From Flavobacterium rhamnosiphilum (GTDB taxonomy: Bacteria; Bacteroidota; Bacteroidia; Flavobacteriales; Flavobacteriaceae), in contig NZ_SMLG01000002.1 of assembly GCF_004349195.1 (NCBI RefSeq), forward strand, positions 271,442 through 335,441: a stretch of DNA of 64,000 nucleotides, given 5' to 3'. A program made the position numbers and the translations under genes. Within the stretch, counting starts at the first letter, position 1. Every line of letters begins with the position of its first letter. The notes below the pieces were generated by a model. The model ran no database searches, was not told the DNA's origin, and was given only the letters and a program-made list of their open reading frames with translations. Below, one piece after another: positions 35,914 to 45,384 of the stretch.

Positions 35914-36723
35914 TTATTTCTTTTTCATTAGCATGGTCAAATGCATGCAACGGAATAAAACTCGATTAGAAGTTCTGGATTTTTCCCAATCGTGCTGATG
36001 CCATTGTTGCCCAATTTGTTTTTTCTTTTCTTCAGAAATAGGCAAAAAAGCTACAAATACATTCCATTTGGATTTTCCTAAAAGTCCGCGTCTGTCAAGG
36101 ATTGTAAAAGCTTTTTGGTATTGGTAAAATGTTTTTTTAGTAAATGGCCATTCCCAAGCCGCATCCGATTGAAAAGGACGGTAAAGGGTTCTTATGATTT
36201 TTATGGGCCAACTCGTTTGCAGCGGATCATAACTTATTATTTCACCCTTTGGAGCTAATTTTTCATTCAATTTGTCAATTAGAATGTTGGTGTTTTCAAA
36301 ATGATGCAATACCCCATAAGCATAAATTAAGTCAAAGTCTTTCTCTGTAAAATCATCGGAAAGGAAATCAACGGCTTCGGCTTTAGCATGAGGGAAAGGT
36401 TTCAACCTTGCGTTCAGTTTTGCAATGGCCACATCGCTCAAATCAATACCCAGGTAGCCTTTGGCATTTTCGGCAAGATACAATGACCAGTAATTCCCTG
36501 AATAACATCCCAAATCAAGTACTTTTTTATTGGACAAATCACCAAACCATTCTTTATGCAAGAGATAGGCTTGGTCTTGAATACCAATGGTTTTCCTAAT
36601 CGTATTGAGAAGTCCGTTTCTGAATTTCGCCCAGATTGTGGTAAAAAAATTCTGCTTACTATTGTTATTATAAAATTCCTTTTGCTTTTTATTGGTTTCT
36701 AAAATAGCCTCTGTTGTTTTCAT
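35914..36723 (-). CDS. SAM-dependent methyltransferase
   Basis: A 269-residue class I methyltransferase. Motif I is KVLDLGCYSGNYW near residue 70, followed by GIDLSDVAIAKLN and DLIYAYGVLHHFEN. A C-terminal basic tail follows. It overlaps the GT2 gene upstream by 4 bases, so the two are co-translated. It probably methylates a residue made by that transferase, but this is inference. Confidence 0.87.
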   Translation of the reverse strand: MKTTEAILETNKKQKEFYNNNSKQNFFTTIWAKFRNGLLNTIRKTIGIQDQAYLLHKEWFGDLSNKKVLDLGCYSGNYWSLYLAENAKGYLGIDLSDVAIAKLNARLKPFPHAKAEAVDFLSDDFTEKDFDLIYAYGVLHHFENTNILIDKLNEKLAPKGEIISYDPLQTSWPIKIIRTLYRPFQSDAAWEWPFTKKTFYQYQKAFTILDRRGLLGKSKWNVFVAFLPISEEKKKQIGQQWHQHDWEKSRTSNRVLFRCMHLTMLMKKK

Positions 36724-37721
36724 TGGGTTATTTTTGGTTTATCAATCATTAAGCTCCACCACCCCATCATTCGCCCCATAGCTTCTGTAAAGGCTGCTGT
36801 CCTTTTACTTGTTGTAAATGTATTGCTAAATCTGATTATTGTCAACAGTATCGTGATGGAATGCCATTTTAATTTTGCATTAAAGGAAGGCTTAGGGTTC
36901 TTCACCCTCCAAACATACCAACCGTTTCGCACCACCATTTTCCCGTATTGGTATTGGTTGGGTCTTCCTGATGGATTGTGATAGTGATTTAGCTGTGCGG
37001 CAGTATTCACGTATAGCTTGCCTGTTTTGGCTAGCCGCAATGTAAAATCGGCATCTTCATACAAGCCATAGCCTTCAAAATAAGTGGAAAATTGCATGGT
37101 TTCAAATACTTTTTTTCTAAAAGACGAAACGCCTCCCATCAGCATTTCGACCTCATATATTTTACCGCTGGGTGGTAAAAAACCCACACTTCTCCCATGC
37201 GAAAACAAAGACGAATACCCTGGTGGACAATCGCTATCCAAGCCTAACTTTTTTCTCAAAACAAATCGACTGCCGTCTTTTCGTTTCCAACCGTCAAAAT
37301 AATATTCATCAATTTTCGGTTGGTAATTGTCTTCTACAAATTCACATTCAGACTCATTAATGATATACCCTCCTACACCCAAAGCTTCGGGATGAACTTC
37401 GTAGGTTTTCATTATTTGCTCAAAGTAATCTTTCCCTAAAACGGTATCATCGTCAAGAAAACAAACTATCTCCGTTTCATCCCCCATTCGTTCAATACCG
37501 TAATTTCGCTGTTTGGTTAGACCTCGTTGTTCCTTTGGGACAAGAAAATAGTTTAAATTATGGAATGGATTTTCATTTAAGATCATTTCCGTTTCACTAT
37601 TGGTTGAACCATCAACAATCAAAACCTCGTCAGGGTATAGCGATTGTTCCCGAACCGATTGCAACAGTTGAAGTAAGGGTTCTGGACGCATATAAGTGCA
37701 AATTATTAAGGAAAATTTCAT
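36720..37721 (-). CDS. Family 2 glycosyltransferase
   Basis: A 333-residue GT-A enzyme. The start SLIICTYMRPEPLLQLLQSV and the metal-binding DDD in CFLDDDTVLGKDY are typical. An acceptor-side motif YEDADFTLRLAKTG follows near residue 240. A weak hydrophobic segment close to the C-terminus may touch the membrane. It overlaps both neighbours by 4 bases. Confidence 0.88.
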   Translation of the reverse strand: MKFSLIICTYMRPEPLLQLLQSVREQSLYPDEVLIVDGSTNSETEMILNENPFHNLNYFLVPKEQRGLTKQRNYGIERMGDETEIVCFLDDDTVLGKDYFEQIMKTYEVHPEALGVGGYIINESECEFVEDNYQPKIDEYYFDGWKRKDGSRFVLRKKLGLDSDCPPGYSSLFSHGRSVGFLPPSGKIYEVEMLMGGVSSFRKKVFETMQFSTYFEGYGLYEDADFTLRLAKTGKLYVNTAAQLNHYHNPSGRPNQYQYGKMVVRNGWYVWRVKNPKPSFNAKLKWHSITILLTIIRFSNTFTTSKRTAAFTEAMGRMMGWWSLMIDKPKITQ

Positions 37722-39250
37722 GATGCCTTTTTTAATTCATTTGCCCATAGAACACTTTGATTCCATTTTTTTTGAAACATTTTAAAATAATCATATGGGT
37801 TTTTAATCCTCTGATGTTTATAATATTTAAAAAACAAAGTGGTTTTATACCCCTTAAGTTGTTCTTTTGAATTATGCGAAATGATGTACAACATAACGGT
37901 CGGCGATGGTTTGGGTTGTATAGATTCCATTTGCCATTGCAGAATTGGTTTTGTTCGAAAACCTCCAATTGGAGCCTTCAAATGAATTATCTCAGGTTCA
38001 GGTAAATACAAAACATCACAACCTTGATTTCGCAATTGCATCCCAAAATCTGAGTCTTCTCCATATCCAAATTCATAACCCATATTAAAATTACAATTAT
38101 TTAAAACTTCAGTCGCAACAAAGCTACATCCGGAACCGAAACTTCCCCATTGAATAACATTCTTAAAAACTTGTTCTTTCCCTTTTTGCAAACAACTAAT
38201 TGAGACTGATTTCGTTCTATAATTAGAAATAGATACAAACACTTCCTTAATAAAGTTATTCTCGATCCGAATATCATCATCCGCTAGAAAAACCCATTCA
38301 CTTTCAACTTGATTCAATGCGACATTCCTTGCATTACAAGCTCCGGCCTGATGCGTAAAACTGTGTTTTATTACAAATGGCCATTTTTCGGCAGTAATAA
38401 AATTCAATTCTGACACACTCCCTTCCAGTGGGTTTTGCTCCACTAGTATTACGTTTTTGGGCAAATGGGTTTGATTTCGCAAATCGCAAAGTACGTCATA
38501 TAAGTATTTTTTTCTTCCAATGGTAGGAATTATCACGTCTATGGTTTCATTCTTGAGACCTATTCTTTCAGTCAAACCTTCTTCAAATTGTAGTAATGTA
38601 TTATAATTTATTTTTCTAATAAAACAGGATTTTAAAAAAGGAAGCAATACAATTTTTTTTTCATCTAATAAAACATTCAAAAACAACAGATATTTCCAAA
38701 CAAACTTATAATGCTGCTTCACAAACTGAAACAAAACGCAATTAGACGCTTCAACAGCTTTATAATTTACTTCACCGTGTAGCAATTGTGGTTCTGAATA
38801 GCAAAACAATCCTAACGGTTGATAATGCTTGGCAATACTATTGAGTGTGTAATCAAAATTTTGAATCTTAAAAAAATTAAAATCAAATTGTAATATAGTG
38901 TCGGTATGAATAGCGCCTACACAACTACTCATTTGCCAAGTGGGGTAAGTAACCTTTTTATTTACATTTATAAATGGCGATTCTTCTATATACCCAATTC
39001 TGGGAGAAAAATAATTGGAACTGGGATTATAGCTTATCAGTTTTCTTTTCAAATTCAATAATTCCGGTATTTTTTCAAAGTTTACCGAATCTTTAACTTG
39101 CTCATCATACCAACCTACAATTGTGTTCGGATATTTTTCAGCAATAGCACGAATAACAAATCCAATGTTTTGACCTAAAAACTCCGTGTTTTCAATTGAA
39201 CTGATGGTAACGTGCGTTACTTTATAGTTGCTATGTGCTATAACTAACAT
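37718..39250 (-). CDS. Two-part glycosyltransferase (GT2 C-terminal half)
   Basis: A 510-residue protein. The second half (from about residue 236, DVIIPTIGRKKYLYDVL) is a GT2 domain with the metal-binding FLADDDIRIEN and GYGEDSDFGMQL motifs. The first half (about residues 1-230) resembles a truncated GT-A fold (TVAHVTISSIEN-like start, GWYDEQVKD, and a CVGAIHTDTILQFDFNFF segment) without an obvious DxD. It may be a fused or inactive transferase domain or an acceptor-binding part. It abuts the GT4 gene upstream and overlaps the next GT2 by 4 bases. Confidence 0.75.
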   Translation of the reverse strand: MLVIAHSNYKVTHVTISSIENTEFLGQNIGFVIRAIAEKYPNTIVGWYDEQVKDSVNFEKIPELLNLKRKLISYNPSSNYFSPRIGYIEESPFINVNKKVTYPTWQMSSCVGAIHTDTILQFDFNFFKIQNFDYTLNSIAKHYQPLGLFCYSEPQLLHGEVNYKAVEASNCVLFQFVKQHYKFVWKYLLFLNVLLDEKKIVLLPFLKSCFIRKINYNTLLQFEEGLTERIGLKNETIDVIIPTIGRKKYLYDVLCDLRNQTHLPKNVILVEQNPLEGSVSELNFITAEKWPFVIKHSFTHQAGACNARNVALNQVESEWVFLADDDIRIENNFIKEVFVSISNYRTKSVSISCLQKGKEQVFKNVIQWGSFGSGCSFVATEVLNNCNFNMGYEFGYGEDSDFGMQLRNQGCDVLYLPEPEIIHLKAPIGGFRTKPILQWQMESIQPKPSPTVMLYIISHNSKEQLKGYKTTLFFKYYKHQRIKNPYDYFKMFQKKWNQSVLWANELKKAS

Positions 39251-40398
39251 TAATTTGAAATAATAGTTTCGTAGTAGTCCATGTTCTCCTTAACAATTAC
39301 ATTGATGTCAAATTTATTTTGAACCTGTTTTCTGGCGGCTACTCCCATTTTAGATGCCAATTTTTCGCTCGAAAGTATTTGAATCATTTTTTGGGCAGAT
39401 TCCTCATGATTCTTAGGATCTACCAAATAACCACTTACACCATCTACCATAAGTTCCTGTGCCCAGCCCATATTACTGTTGACCACCGGTTTTTGCATCG
39501 CCATAGATTCAATAGTTACCATTCCTAATGTTTCGGCAAAAGTGGGAAAGACACAAAGATGCGCTTTTTGAATGTAATTTTTCACTTCGCTATACGGGAT
39601 TTTGCCTAAATATGCCACAGAAGGCATGTCGTTTGGCGTTATTTTTTGTTGAAGCAATTCCCAAGTAGACGTTTTTCCCGTTGCAATATCAGAGGAATCC
39701 GAACCTATAAGCACCAATCTGGCATTGGGACATTTTACTCTCACTTTATGAAAAATAGCAGGAAGTTCCAAAACTCCTTTTTTTCGAATAATAGTTCCAA
39801 TATATACTATTAATCCTTTTTCAAATTGATTGGGGGAATCATTTTCAAATTGATCCAATTTCAATCCGTGATGTATTGTTTTTATTTTTTCGGGTTGAAT
39901 CCCAAACAATGCTGCAGATAGTTTCCCCGCAAAGGCGGTTGGTGCAATGTAGCCTTGTGCTTTTTGAACCGCCAGTTTTTCGAACCAAAAATTTTTCAAT
40001 TTCTGCTTCCTTTTTTCGAGATGGCAGAAATAGGTATCGCTGCCATGAAACCGAATCACTAATGGAATCCTAAAGTTCATAAAGGCGGTAATCCCAGTCC
40101 AATCGGGAGCTTCCAGGACATCAATTTTTTCTTCCTTTATAATCCTGTTGCAATACTTTTGAATATGCTTTCTGTAGAAATACCATTTACCAAAACGGTA
40201 TTTTTTATCGCCAATTAAATGAAAAGTGATACCGTTTTCTGTAAAAATTTCTGATTTTTCCTGACCGTACACAATTACGGTCACCGAAACACCCTGCCTG
40301 ACTAAAGCCGAAACAAGATTTCCTATACTGGTTCCTAAACCAGCGGCATGCTTTACTTTAGCATGTGGATATTCGGGAGTTAAAAAAGCTATATGCAT
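39250..40398 (-). CDS. Family 4 glycosyltransferase
   Basis: A 382-residue GT-B enzyme. The opening IAFLTPEYPHAKVKHAAGLGTS is the phosphate-binding Gly region, and ETLGMVTIESMAMQKPVVNSN is the donor motif. The second domain starts at KGLIVYIGTIIRKKGVLELPAIF. It overlaps the two-part transferase by one base and follows the SGNH-like gene after 3 bases. Confidence 0.88.
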   Translation of the reverse strand: MHIAFLTPEYPHAKVKHAAGLGTSIGNLVSALVRQGVSVTVIVYGQEKSEIFTENGITFHLIGDKKYRFGKWYFYRKHIQKYCNRIIKEEKIDVLEAPDWTGITAFMNFRIPLVIRFHGSDTYFCHLEKRKQKLKNFWFEKLAVQKAQGYIAPTAFAGKLSAALFGIQPEKIKTIHHGLKLDQFENDSPNQFEKGLIVYIGTIIRKKGVLELPAIFHKVRVKCPNARLVLIGSDSSDIATGKTSTWELLQQKITPNDMPSVAYLGKIPYSEVKNYIQKAHLCVFPTFAETLGMVTIESMAMQKPVVNSNMGWAQELMVDGVSGYLVDPKNHEESAQKMIQILSSEKLASKMGVAARKQVQNKFDINVIVKENMDYYETIISN

Positions 40399-40401
40399 TC
40401 T

Positions 40402-41277
40402 CTACTTATTAAAAAAATCATTTAAAATAATTGCTGTAAATTTTCTTGCCCCTTCATCATTCATGTGCCCACAGGACGAAAAATACTGATCCTCTTCTAC
40501 TATGGATTCATAATTATGAATTTCGGGATAAATTTGTTTTACTTTTTCAAAATAATCCAATCCTTTTGTATTGGTACACATGGGCGTCATCACTGCAATA
40601 AAATGGATATTATTGGCTGCACAAATTTGCTTAATTTCTTCATAATACTTGTTTTGAAGTGGCTTCAAAGCGCGTATATCATTTTTCATGTTTCCTTTTT
40701 TCTTCTTTAAAGGATAATAGCCTAAATGCGCTAAATAAGCAGTGGGCTCTTTTGTTACTGTTTTATACAGTTCCCTGAGCCCTATTTTAGAGTCAAATGC
40801 CACATACCGATAAAAAGGAATATAATACAAGGATTTAAAGTCTTCTTCTCCGGAAAAATGATCTTTTATTATTTTCGAATCATAAATATAAGGCATAAAT
40901 CTGGCAGAAACACCATCGTCCCTATGGGCATTAGACAAATTTAAATCAGCTTCGAGTATTACATTTTTTATGTTGTATTTACGCGCTACCATTAATTTCA
41001 ACAGGAGAGCCGCTTCAAATAAATGGCCTCCACTCATCCCGTAATTAAAGGTTTTCAATCCCTTCTCTTCAAATAGTGGAGCAACAAAATGATTATTCGC
41101 TCTGGAAGAACCTAAAATCACTACATCATAATTTCGGGCTTCTGAGTTGTAAACATACTCTATTTTTCCTCTATTCGAAGACTGCAAATAAACAGTCGTA
41201 TAAAGAAAATCCAATACGACTAACAGTAAAAACAGCAGCAAGAGGGTTTTGACTGTAAAAATTAAAAACTGCTTCAT
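40402..41277 (-). CDS. SGNH/DltD-like membrane-anchored protein, O-acetylation partner
   Basis: A 291-residue protein with one N-terminal membrane helix (about residues 5-28) and a periplasmic domain. VILGSSRANNHF matches block I of an SGNH/DltD-like fold with the nucleophile Ser in GSSR. CGHMNDEGARKF at the end is the His-containing last block. Partners of MBOAT acyltransferases (AlgJ/AlgX, DltD) have this layout, so it probably takes acetyl groups from the MBOAT protein at 41875. Now the DUF559 gene stands between the two. Confidence 0.7.
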   Translation of the reverse strand: MKQFLIFTVKTLLLLFLLLVVLDFLYTTVYLQSSNRGKIEYVYNSEARNYDVVILGSSRANNHFVAPLFEEKGLKTFNYGMSGGHLFEAALLLKLMVARKYNIKNVILEADLNLSNAHRDDGVSARFMPYIYDSKIIKDHFSGEEDFKSLYYIPFYRYVAFDSKIGLRELYKTVTKEPTAYLAHLGYYPLKKKKGNMKNDIRALKPLQNKYYEEIKQICAANNIHFIAVMTPMCTNTKGLDYFEKVKQIYPEIHNYESIVEEDQYFSSCGHMNDEGARKFTAIILNDFFNK

Positions 41278-41354
41278 GGTAATTTTATTCTCTTTTATAT
41301 TTATGAATTCATTCTAATTATTATTTATGCCGCAACACTAAAAGACTGTTCTAT

Positions 41355-41391
41355 ATTTTTGGCTCCTTTAGGATTGGGAAAAACGAAAATT
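41355..41391 (+). repeat. Copy A of the GGCTCCCTTTAGGG-type repeat, left of DUF559
   Basis: A degenerate copy (ATTTTTGGCTCCTTTAGGAT.. ending AACGAAAATTT) of the repeat at 41830-41869, in the same orientation. It touches the stop codon of the DUF559 gene. Confidence 0.7.
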
Positions 41392-41783
41392 TACGATACT
41401 ATCTTAATAACCGTTTTAATTTTATCTATAACTTCCGGCAACTTCAACATTATTTCCTCATTTGTGAATCGAATTACTTTTAATCCTTGAAATTCGATAT
41501 CACTTGTTCTTTTTTCATCTAAAAGCCGTTGTTCCTCGTCAAGATGATATCCTCCATCTATCTCAATTACTAACTTTAGGGCATGACAATAAAAATCAGC
41601 AACATAGATACTAAGAGGATGTTGTCTCCTAAATTTACATCCCTCTATCTGATTATTTCTTACCGCTAACCACAGCTTTTCTTCAGCTTCTGTTGAATTT
41701 TCTCTTAATTCTTTAGCATTTGAAAAAATCTGTGGAGATGCTCCTTTCCACATATCATCTGATTTAAGAGGATTCTTATCCAT
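41391..41783 (-). CDS. DUF559 family endonuclease-like protein
   Basis: A 130-residue protein of the DUF559 group (VSR/PD-(D/E)xK-like nuclease fold). The N-terminus ELRENSTEAEEKLWLAVRN is typical, followed by the core FRRQHPLSIYVADFYCHALKLVIEIDGGYHLD, which has the acidic D-x11-E-x-D arrangement. The last helix is VIRFTNEEI. It interrupts the MBOAT/SGNH pair and lies between two direct repeats (41355-41391 and 41830-41869), which suggests insertion. Function unknown. Confidence 0.8.
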   Translation of the reverse strand: MDKNPLKSDDMWKGASPQIFSNAKELRENSTEAEEKLWLAVRNNQIEGCKFRRQHPLSIYVADFYCHALKLVIEIDGGYHLDEEQRLLDEKRTSDIEFQGLKVIRFTNEEIMLKLPEVIDKIKTVIKIVS

Positions 41784-41829
41784 AAACTTATAAAATAGTT
41801 TTAATTCAAAATAATCCTACTTATTTAAA

Positions 41830-41869
41830 AATTTTCGGCTCCCTTTAGGGCTGGGGTAAAACGAAAATT
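41830..41869 (+). repeat. Copy B of the GGCTCCCTTTAGGG-type repeat, right of DUF559
   Basis: ATTTTCGGCTCCCTTTAGGG then CTGGGGTAAAACGAAAATT. AATTTTCG and CGAAAATT at the ends can pair. It is in the same orientation as copy A and as the copy at 59222. Confidence 0.75.
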
Positions 41870-41874
41870 GCTCC

Positions 41875-43308
41875 TTAAAACTGAAAATATATAAATTCTT
41901 TATAATCTGAATAGGTTCCCAGCGCCATAATTGCTGCAATGCTTAAAGCTAGTTTTAAGGTACTGTATCTTCCTGAAATCGGTTCCACTTGAGTTCGGCT
42001 ATTCCATTCGACCAAGATAAAAGCCACTATCAGAATTATGATTTCATAACTGTACCGTTCATTTTCCAAATACTGCGGTAAAAAACTTTGATTGGTAAAA
42101 ATACGTCCAATATAATCAAAAGCATCTTCTATCGATTTTGCCCTGAAAAATACCCAAGCCAAACAGGTTAATGCAAAAGTACTAATCATGCTTAAAATTA
42201 TTCTCAAGGAGCTCCAATTCCAATACAAAGAAACCGTTTCCATATTAGACCTGTTTTTTTTGAGAAGCAACAACGGTAAAAAATACAACGCATTGATGAA
42301 ACCCCAGGCAATAAAAGTCCAATTGGCGCCATGCCAAAAACCACTGACCAAAAAAATCACAAAGGTATTGCGGATTTTCATCGCCATTCCACCACTGCTT
42401 CCTCCCAAAGGGATGTACAGATAATCTCGGAACCAGGACGACAGCGAAATGTGCCAACGACGCCAAAACTCAGCAATATCACGAGAGAAATAGGGATAAT
42501 TAAAATTGCGTAACAAATCGATACCAAATAATTTTGACATTCCCAATGCCATATCCGAATATCCTGAAAAATCACCATAAATCTGAAAGGCAAAATAAAC
42601 TGCTCCCAACAACAACGACAGGGAATTCATGGATTCATAATTATCAAAAATAGCATTGGCATAGGTCGCACAGGTATCGGCTATCACCACTTTTTTAACC
42701 AATCCCCAAACAAATTGATATATTCCTTCCTTAGCTTTTTCGAAATCAAAACTGCGTTTCACTTTTACTTGTGGCAACAAGTGGGTGGCTCTCTCTATGG
42801 GTCCAGCGACCAGCAATGGAAAATAACTGACAAACAAGGAATAATCCACGAAGTTATATTCAGCCTTGATTCTTTTTAAGTAAATATCAATAACATACGA
42901 TAAACCATGAAAGGTATAGAAGGATATCCCTACTGGCAAAACCACATTTAGTAATAAGGGGCTGGTTTGCAATCCAAACCCATTCAATAACTGGGAGAAA
43001 GAATCCACAAAAAAATTATAATATTTAAAAATCCCCAGGAAACCAAGATTTATACCGATGCTCAACCAAAACCAAAATTTTCGACCTGTTACAGTCTTGG
43101 CCTTTTCAATTCGAATTCCGGTATAATAATCCAAAAAAGTGGAGAAAACCAACAGAAACAAAAAACGCCAATCCCAACAGGAATAAAAATAATAACTGGC
43201 TAGAATCAAAATCAGGTTTTGAGTGCTTTTGTTTTTATTAAAAACAAACCAATACAATAGAAATACTGCGGGTAGAAAAAGGGCGAAGGATAAGGAGTTA
43301 AAAAACAT
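41875..43308 (-). CDS. MBOAT family O-acyltransferase (AlgI/DltB-like)
   Basis: A 477-residue membrane-bound O-acyltransferase with about ten helices. The catalytic His326 lies in VSGFWHGANWTFIAWG, and His286 in FWRRWHISLSSW is the second conserved His. SYVIDIYLKRIKAEYN and FGIDLLRNFNYPYFSRDIAEFW match AlgI. It probably carries acetyl groups across the membrane for polysaccharide O-acetylation, with the SGNH-like protein at 40402. The gene starts 2 bases after the GT-B gene. Confidence 0.92.
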   Translation of the reverse strand: MFFNSLSFALFLPAVFLLYWFVFNKNKSTQNLILILASYYFYSCWDWRFLFLLVFSTFLDYYTGIRIEKAKTVTGRKFWFWLSIGINLGFLGIFKYYNFFVDSFSQLLNGFGLQTSPLLLNVVLPVGISFYTFHGLSYVIDIYLKRIKAEYNFVDYSLFVSYFPLLVAGPIERATHLLPQVKVKRSFDFEKAKEGIYQFVWGLVKKVVIADTCATYANAIFDNYESMNSLSLLLGAVYFAFQIYGDFSGYSDMALGMSKLFGIDLLRNFNYPYFSRDIAEFWRRWHISLSSWFRDYLYIPLGGSSGGMAMKIRNTFVIFLVSGFWHGANWTFIAWGFINALYFLPLLLLKKNRSNMETVSLYWNWSSLRIILSMISTFALTCLAWVFFRAKSIEDAFDYIGRIFTNQSFLPQYLENERYSYEIIILIVAFILVEWNSRTQVEPISGRYSTLKLALSIAAIMALGTYSDYKEFIYFQF

Positions 43309-43309
43309 A

Positions 43310-44707
43310 CTACTTTTTTATACAATTTTCAATTGCAGACCAAATAGTCTCTGAAGCTTGTGTTGGAGTTGTACCAGCCACAATTTCATACCACTTTTTC
43401 CCGTCTGGAACATTCGATAATTTTCCTTCTAGGATTTGGTTTACCAAATGTTCTAAATCTTTTTTATCCGTACAAAACACAGCTGCATTTTGACTGGGCA
43501 TACTTCTAAAATGAACGTATTTATAATTTTGTCCTATATCCCGAATGCCTTTTTTTAATTGGGGTTGCTCGTAATTGAAATAAATACAGGATTTATCCTG
43601 TGCCAGAAAATCAAAAACAGTAGAGGAACACACATTGGTCACCAATTCAGAATGGGCACAAACATTGTGCAACATGGCCAAATCTTCTTTGGTAGGCAAA
43701 ATTTCATTCCACTGCTTCCCCAAGGGTTTCCAGATAGGATCTAAAACAGCAATAATATCTGTATTGGCTTCAAGAACCGCATCATATCTGGTTGTAGTAT
43801 CAACGGGACATTTTCTGTAAATAATTCCCAGATTTTTGCCTTTTGCATTTAAGCTTCGTACCACATGAGCCAAATCTTCTAAATAATAATGATCCAAAGG
43901 CGAAGTGGTCTCATCATCACCGGAATAGCAAATGTATTTCTTAGTGGTATCTAAACCATATTGCGCAAAAAAATCTTCTCTCTTTTCTAATAAGCTTTTA
44001 TCATAATGCGGTTCAAATTGAGGAGTTCCTGTCACGATAACTTGAGATTCATTGACAAATGGGTAGTATTTTAAAACTTCTGATTTCATTAAATCACTCC
44101 AAACAAAATAGTAATCCGTTTCCACCACTTGCATAGCCTTAGGCACATTGTCCCAGGAATATACAAAAGCCACGGTAGGAATTCCTAAATCTTTGGCTGC
44201 CAATAAAGCGCTTATGGATTGCGTAGCACGTTGTGTAGTACAAAAAACCAAATCCGGTTGATGCTCTTGTAACTGTGCCTTACAATACTGGTATTTTCCA
44301 GTTGACCGTTCTAAACTATTAATTCGTTTACGGATGCGGACAATCCCTTTTTCAGAAGAATTAAACCCTATTAAGAACTTCGTATAGAGCGTTATTACCG
44401 TATTTTTTATTCCGTTGCAGCTAAAAGGGAATTTATAGGTCGGATACACATCATCATTGAACTTCTTTTGAGAAACATTAAGTTCGATGTGTTTTCTAAT
44501 TCGGGAATAGATTGGGGTAAAGCGATGGATACTATGATTTTCTATTTTAACCTCATCATAACCCAGTGCTGCTTTTAGAGAAAAAACAGTATTATTCCAA
44601 TATACAATTTCGTATCCTTTTTGCTCTCCCAATGCTTTAAATTGTGTAAAGGCAAAATTGCGCAACCCCACTCCATCGGGAAAAAAAACAAATATTTTTT
44701 TACTCAT
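43310..44707 (-). CDS. Putative GT-B transferase, possibly UDP-glycosyltransferase-like
   Basis: A 465-residue soluble protein starting IFVFFPDGVGLRNFAFTQF. The middle (TVAFVYSWDNVPKAMQVVETDYYFVWSDLMKSE) and the KYICYSGDDETTSPLDHYYLEDL segment suggest two Rossmann-like halves. The C-terminal VCSSTVFDFLAQDKSCIYFNYE resembles the donor region of polymer-type GT-B enzymes. No specific family is certain. It is immediately upstream of the MBOAT gene and may be part of the same unit. Confidence 0.6.
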   Translation of the reverse strand: MSKKIFVFFPDGVGLRNFAFTQFKALGEQKGYEIVYWNNTVFSLKAALGYDEVKIENHSIHRFTPIYSRIRKHIELNVSQKKFNDDVYPTYKFPFSCNGIKNTVITLYTKFLIGFNSSEKGIVRIRKRINSLERSTGKYQYCKAQLQEHQPDLVFCTTQRATQSISALLAAKDLGIPTVAFVYSWDNVPKAMQVVETDYYFVWSDLMKSEVLKYYPFVNESQVIVTGTPQFEPHYDKSLLEKREDFFAQYGLDTTKKYICYSGDDETTSPLDHYYLEDLAHVVRSLNAKGKNLGIIYRKCPVDTTTRYDAVLEANTDIIAVLDPIWKPLGKQWNEILPTKEDLAMLHNVCAHSELVTNVCSSTVFDFLAQDKSCIYFNYEQPQLKKGIRDIGQNYKYVHFRSMPSQNAAVFCTDKKDLEHLVNQILEGKLSNVPDGKKWYEIVAGTTPTQASETIWSAIENCIKK

Positions 44708-45013
44708 AAATTTAGTATCCGTCTATTGTAGTAATTATGATTTCGAATATTTATATCCTATAGTCATTTCCCACCAATTTGCATTATGTTATTCCTACAG
44801 CATTATAGGGCAAATTTGAGAAAAAAAAAGGAGTTTTAAGTATTAGAACTTCAATTTGTGAAAATATACCCCAGCTGTTCCCGATGATATACTCCATGTG
44901 ATTCCTCCTATGTCGGACAAGAGAGCTATAACTGGCGAAGCAATGACAAAAACAAACACTGCTTTTTTGTTGAAAGTAAAAAATGGACGATGATAAAAAA
45001 ACTTTTCCTTGTG
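44708..45013. repeat. Gap with a GTGATTCCTCCT-type repeat
   Basis: No gene. ATGTGATTCCTCCTATGTCGG ... GAAGCAATGACAAA at 44896-44950 matches the copy at 45385-45444 in the same orientation. Two A-rich/T-rich stretches fill the rest. An open frame here on the minus strand is not convincing. Confidence 0.6.
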
Positions 45014-45039
45014 TCATTCCGACGTAGGAGGAATCACAT
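45012..45039 (+). repeat. Inverted copy of the same repeat, at the GIY-YIG end
   Basis: TGTCATTCCGACGTAGGAGG then AATCACAT, the inverse of the copy at 44896. It supplies the last codons and the stop of the GIY-YIG frame on the minus strand (reading ...VIPPTSE then TGA). Confidence 0.7.
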
Positions 45040-45353
45040 TATCTTCTTCTTTGACAAAACGAGAATTTAAAGATTCAAAATCAGAATTAAAAGAACGAAT
45101 CAATTCTAATTTCTTACTTCTCCTCCAGCCTTTCAACTCTTTTTCTCTAAGAATTGCCTGCTGTACCCAAGTGAATTTTTCATACCAAATTGTATTTTGC
45201 CGCAAATGCTTTATTCGCTTCCACTATATTCTGATGATGTTGCTGCAATCGCTCTGTCAAATTATTAGTCATTCCAATATAAAAAGTACTTCTGTAACTA
45301 TTCGTAATAATATAAATGTAGCAGGTATGATAACCTTCATTTAATTCATACAT
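45014..45353 (-). pseudogene. GIY-YIG endonuclease, frameshifted
   Basis: The minus strand from ATG 45353 reads MYELNEGYHTCYIYIITNSYR and continues with FYIGMTNNLTERLQQHH and KAFAAKYNLV, then TGA. The next frame continues directly as WYEKFTWVQQAILREKELKGW, KKLELIR, which is the rest of the GIY-YIG domain (normally NLVYYE). The break at about 45194-45206 fits a loss of about five bases. GIY-YIG core residues (Y-x-Y, R, E) are otherwise present. It is bracketed by repeats at 45012 and 45385. Confidence 0.8.
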
Positions 45354-45384
45354 AACTTAGACTTTTAATACTATTTACTTCATT

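Noticed and set aside
44784..45017. A 77-codon minus-strand open frame next to the GT-B gene
   Set aside because: It covers the GTGATTCCTCCT repeat and AT-rich filler and shows no protein-like composition.
45009..45344. A 111-codon plus-strand open frame opposite the GIY-YIG gene
   Set aside because: The minus strand carries a clear GIY-YIG domain; this is its shadow.
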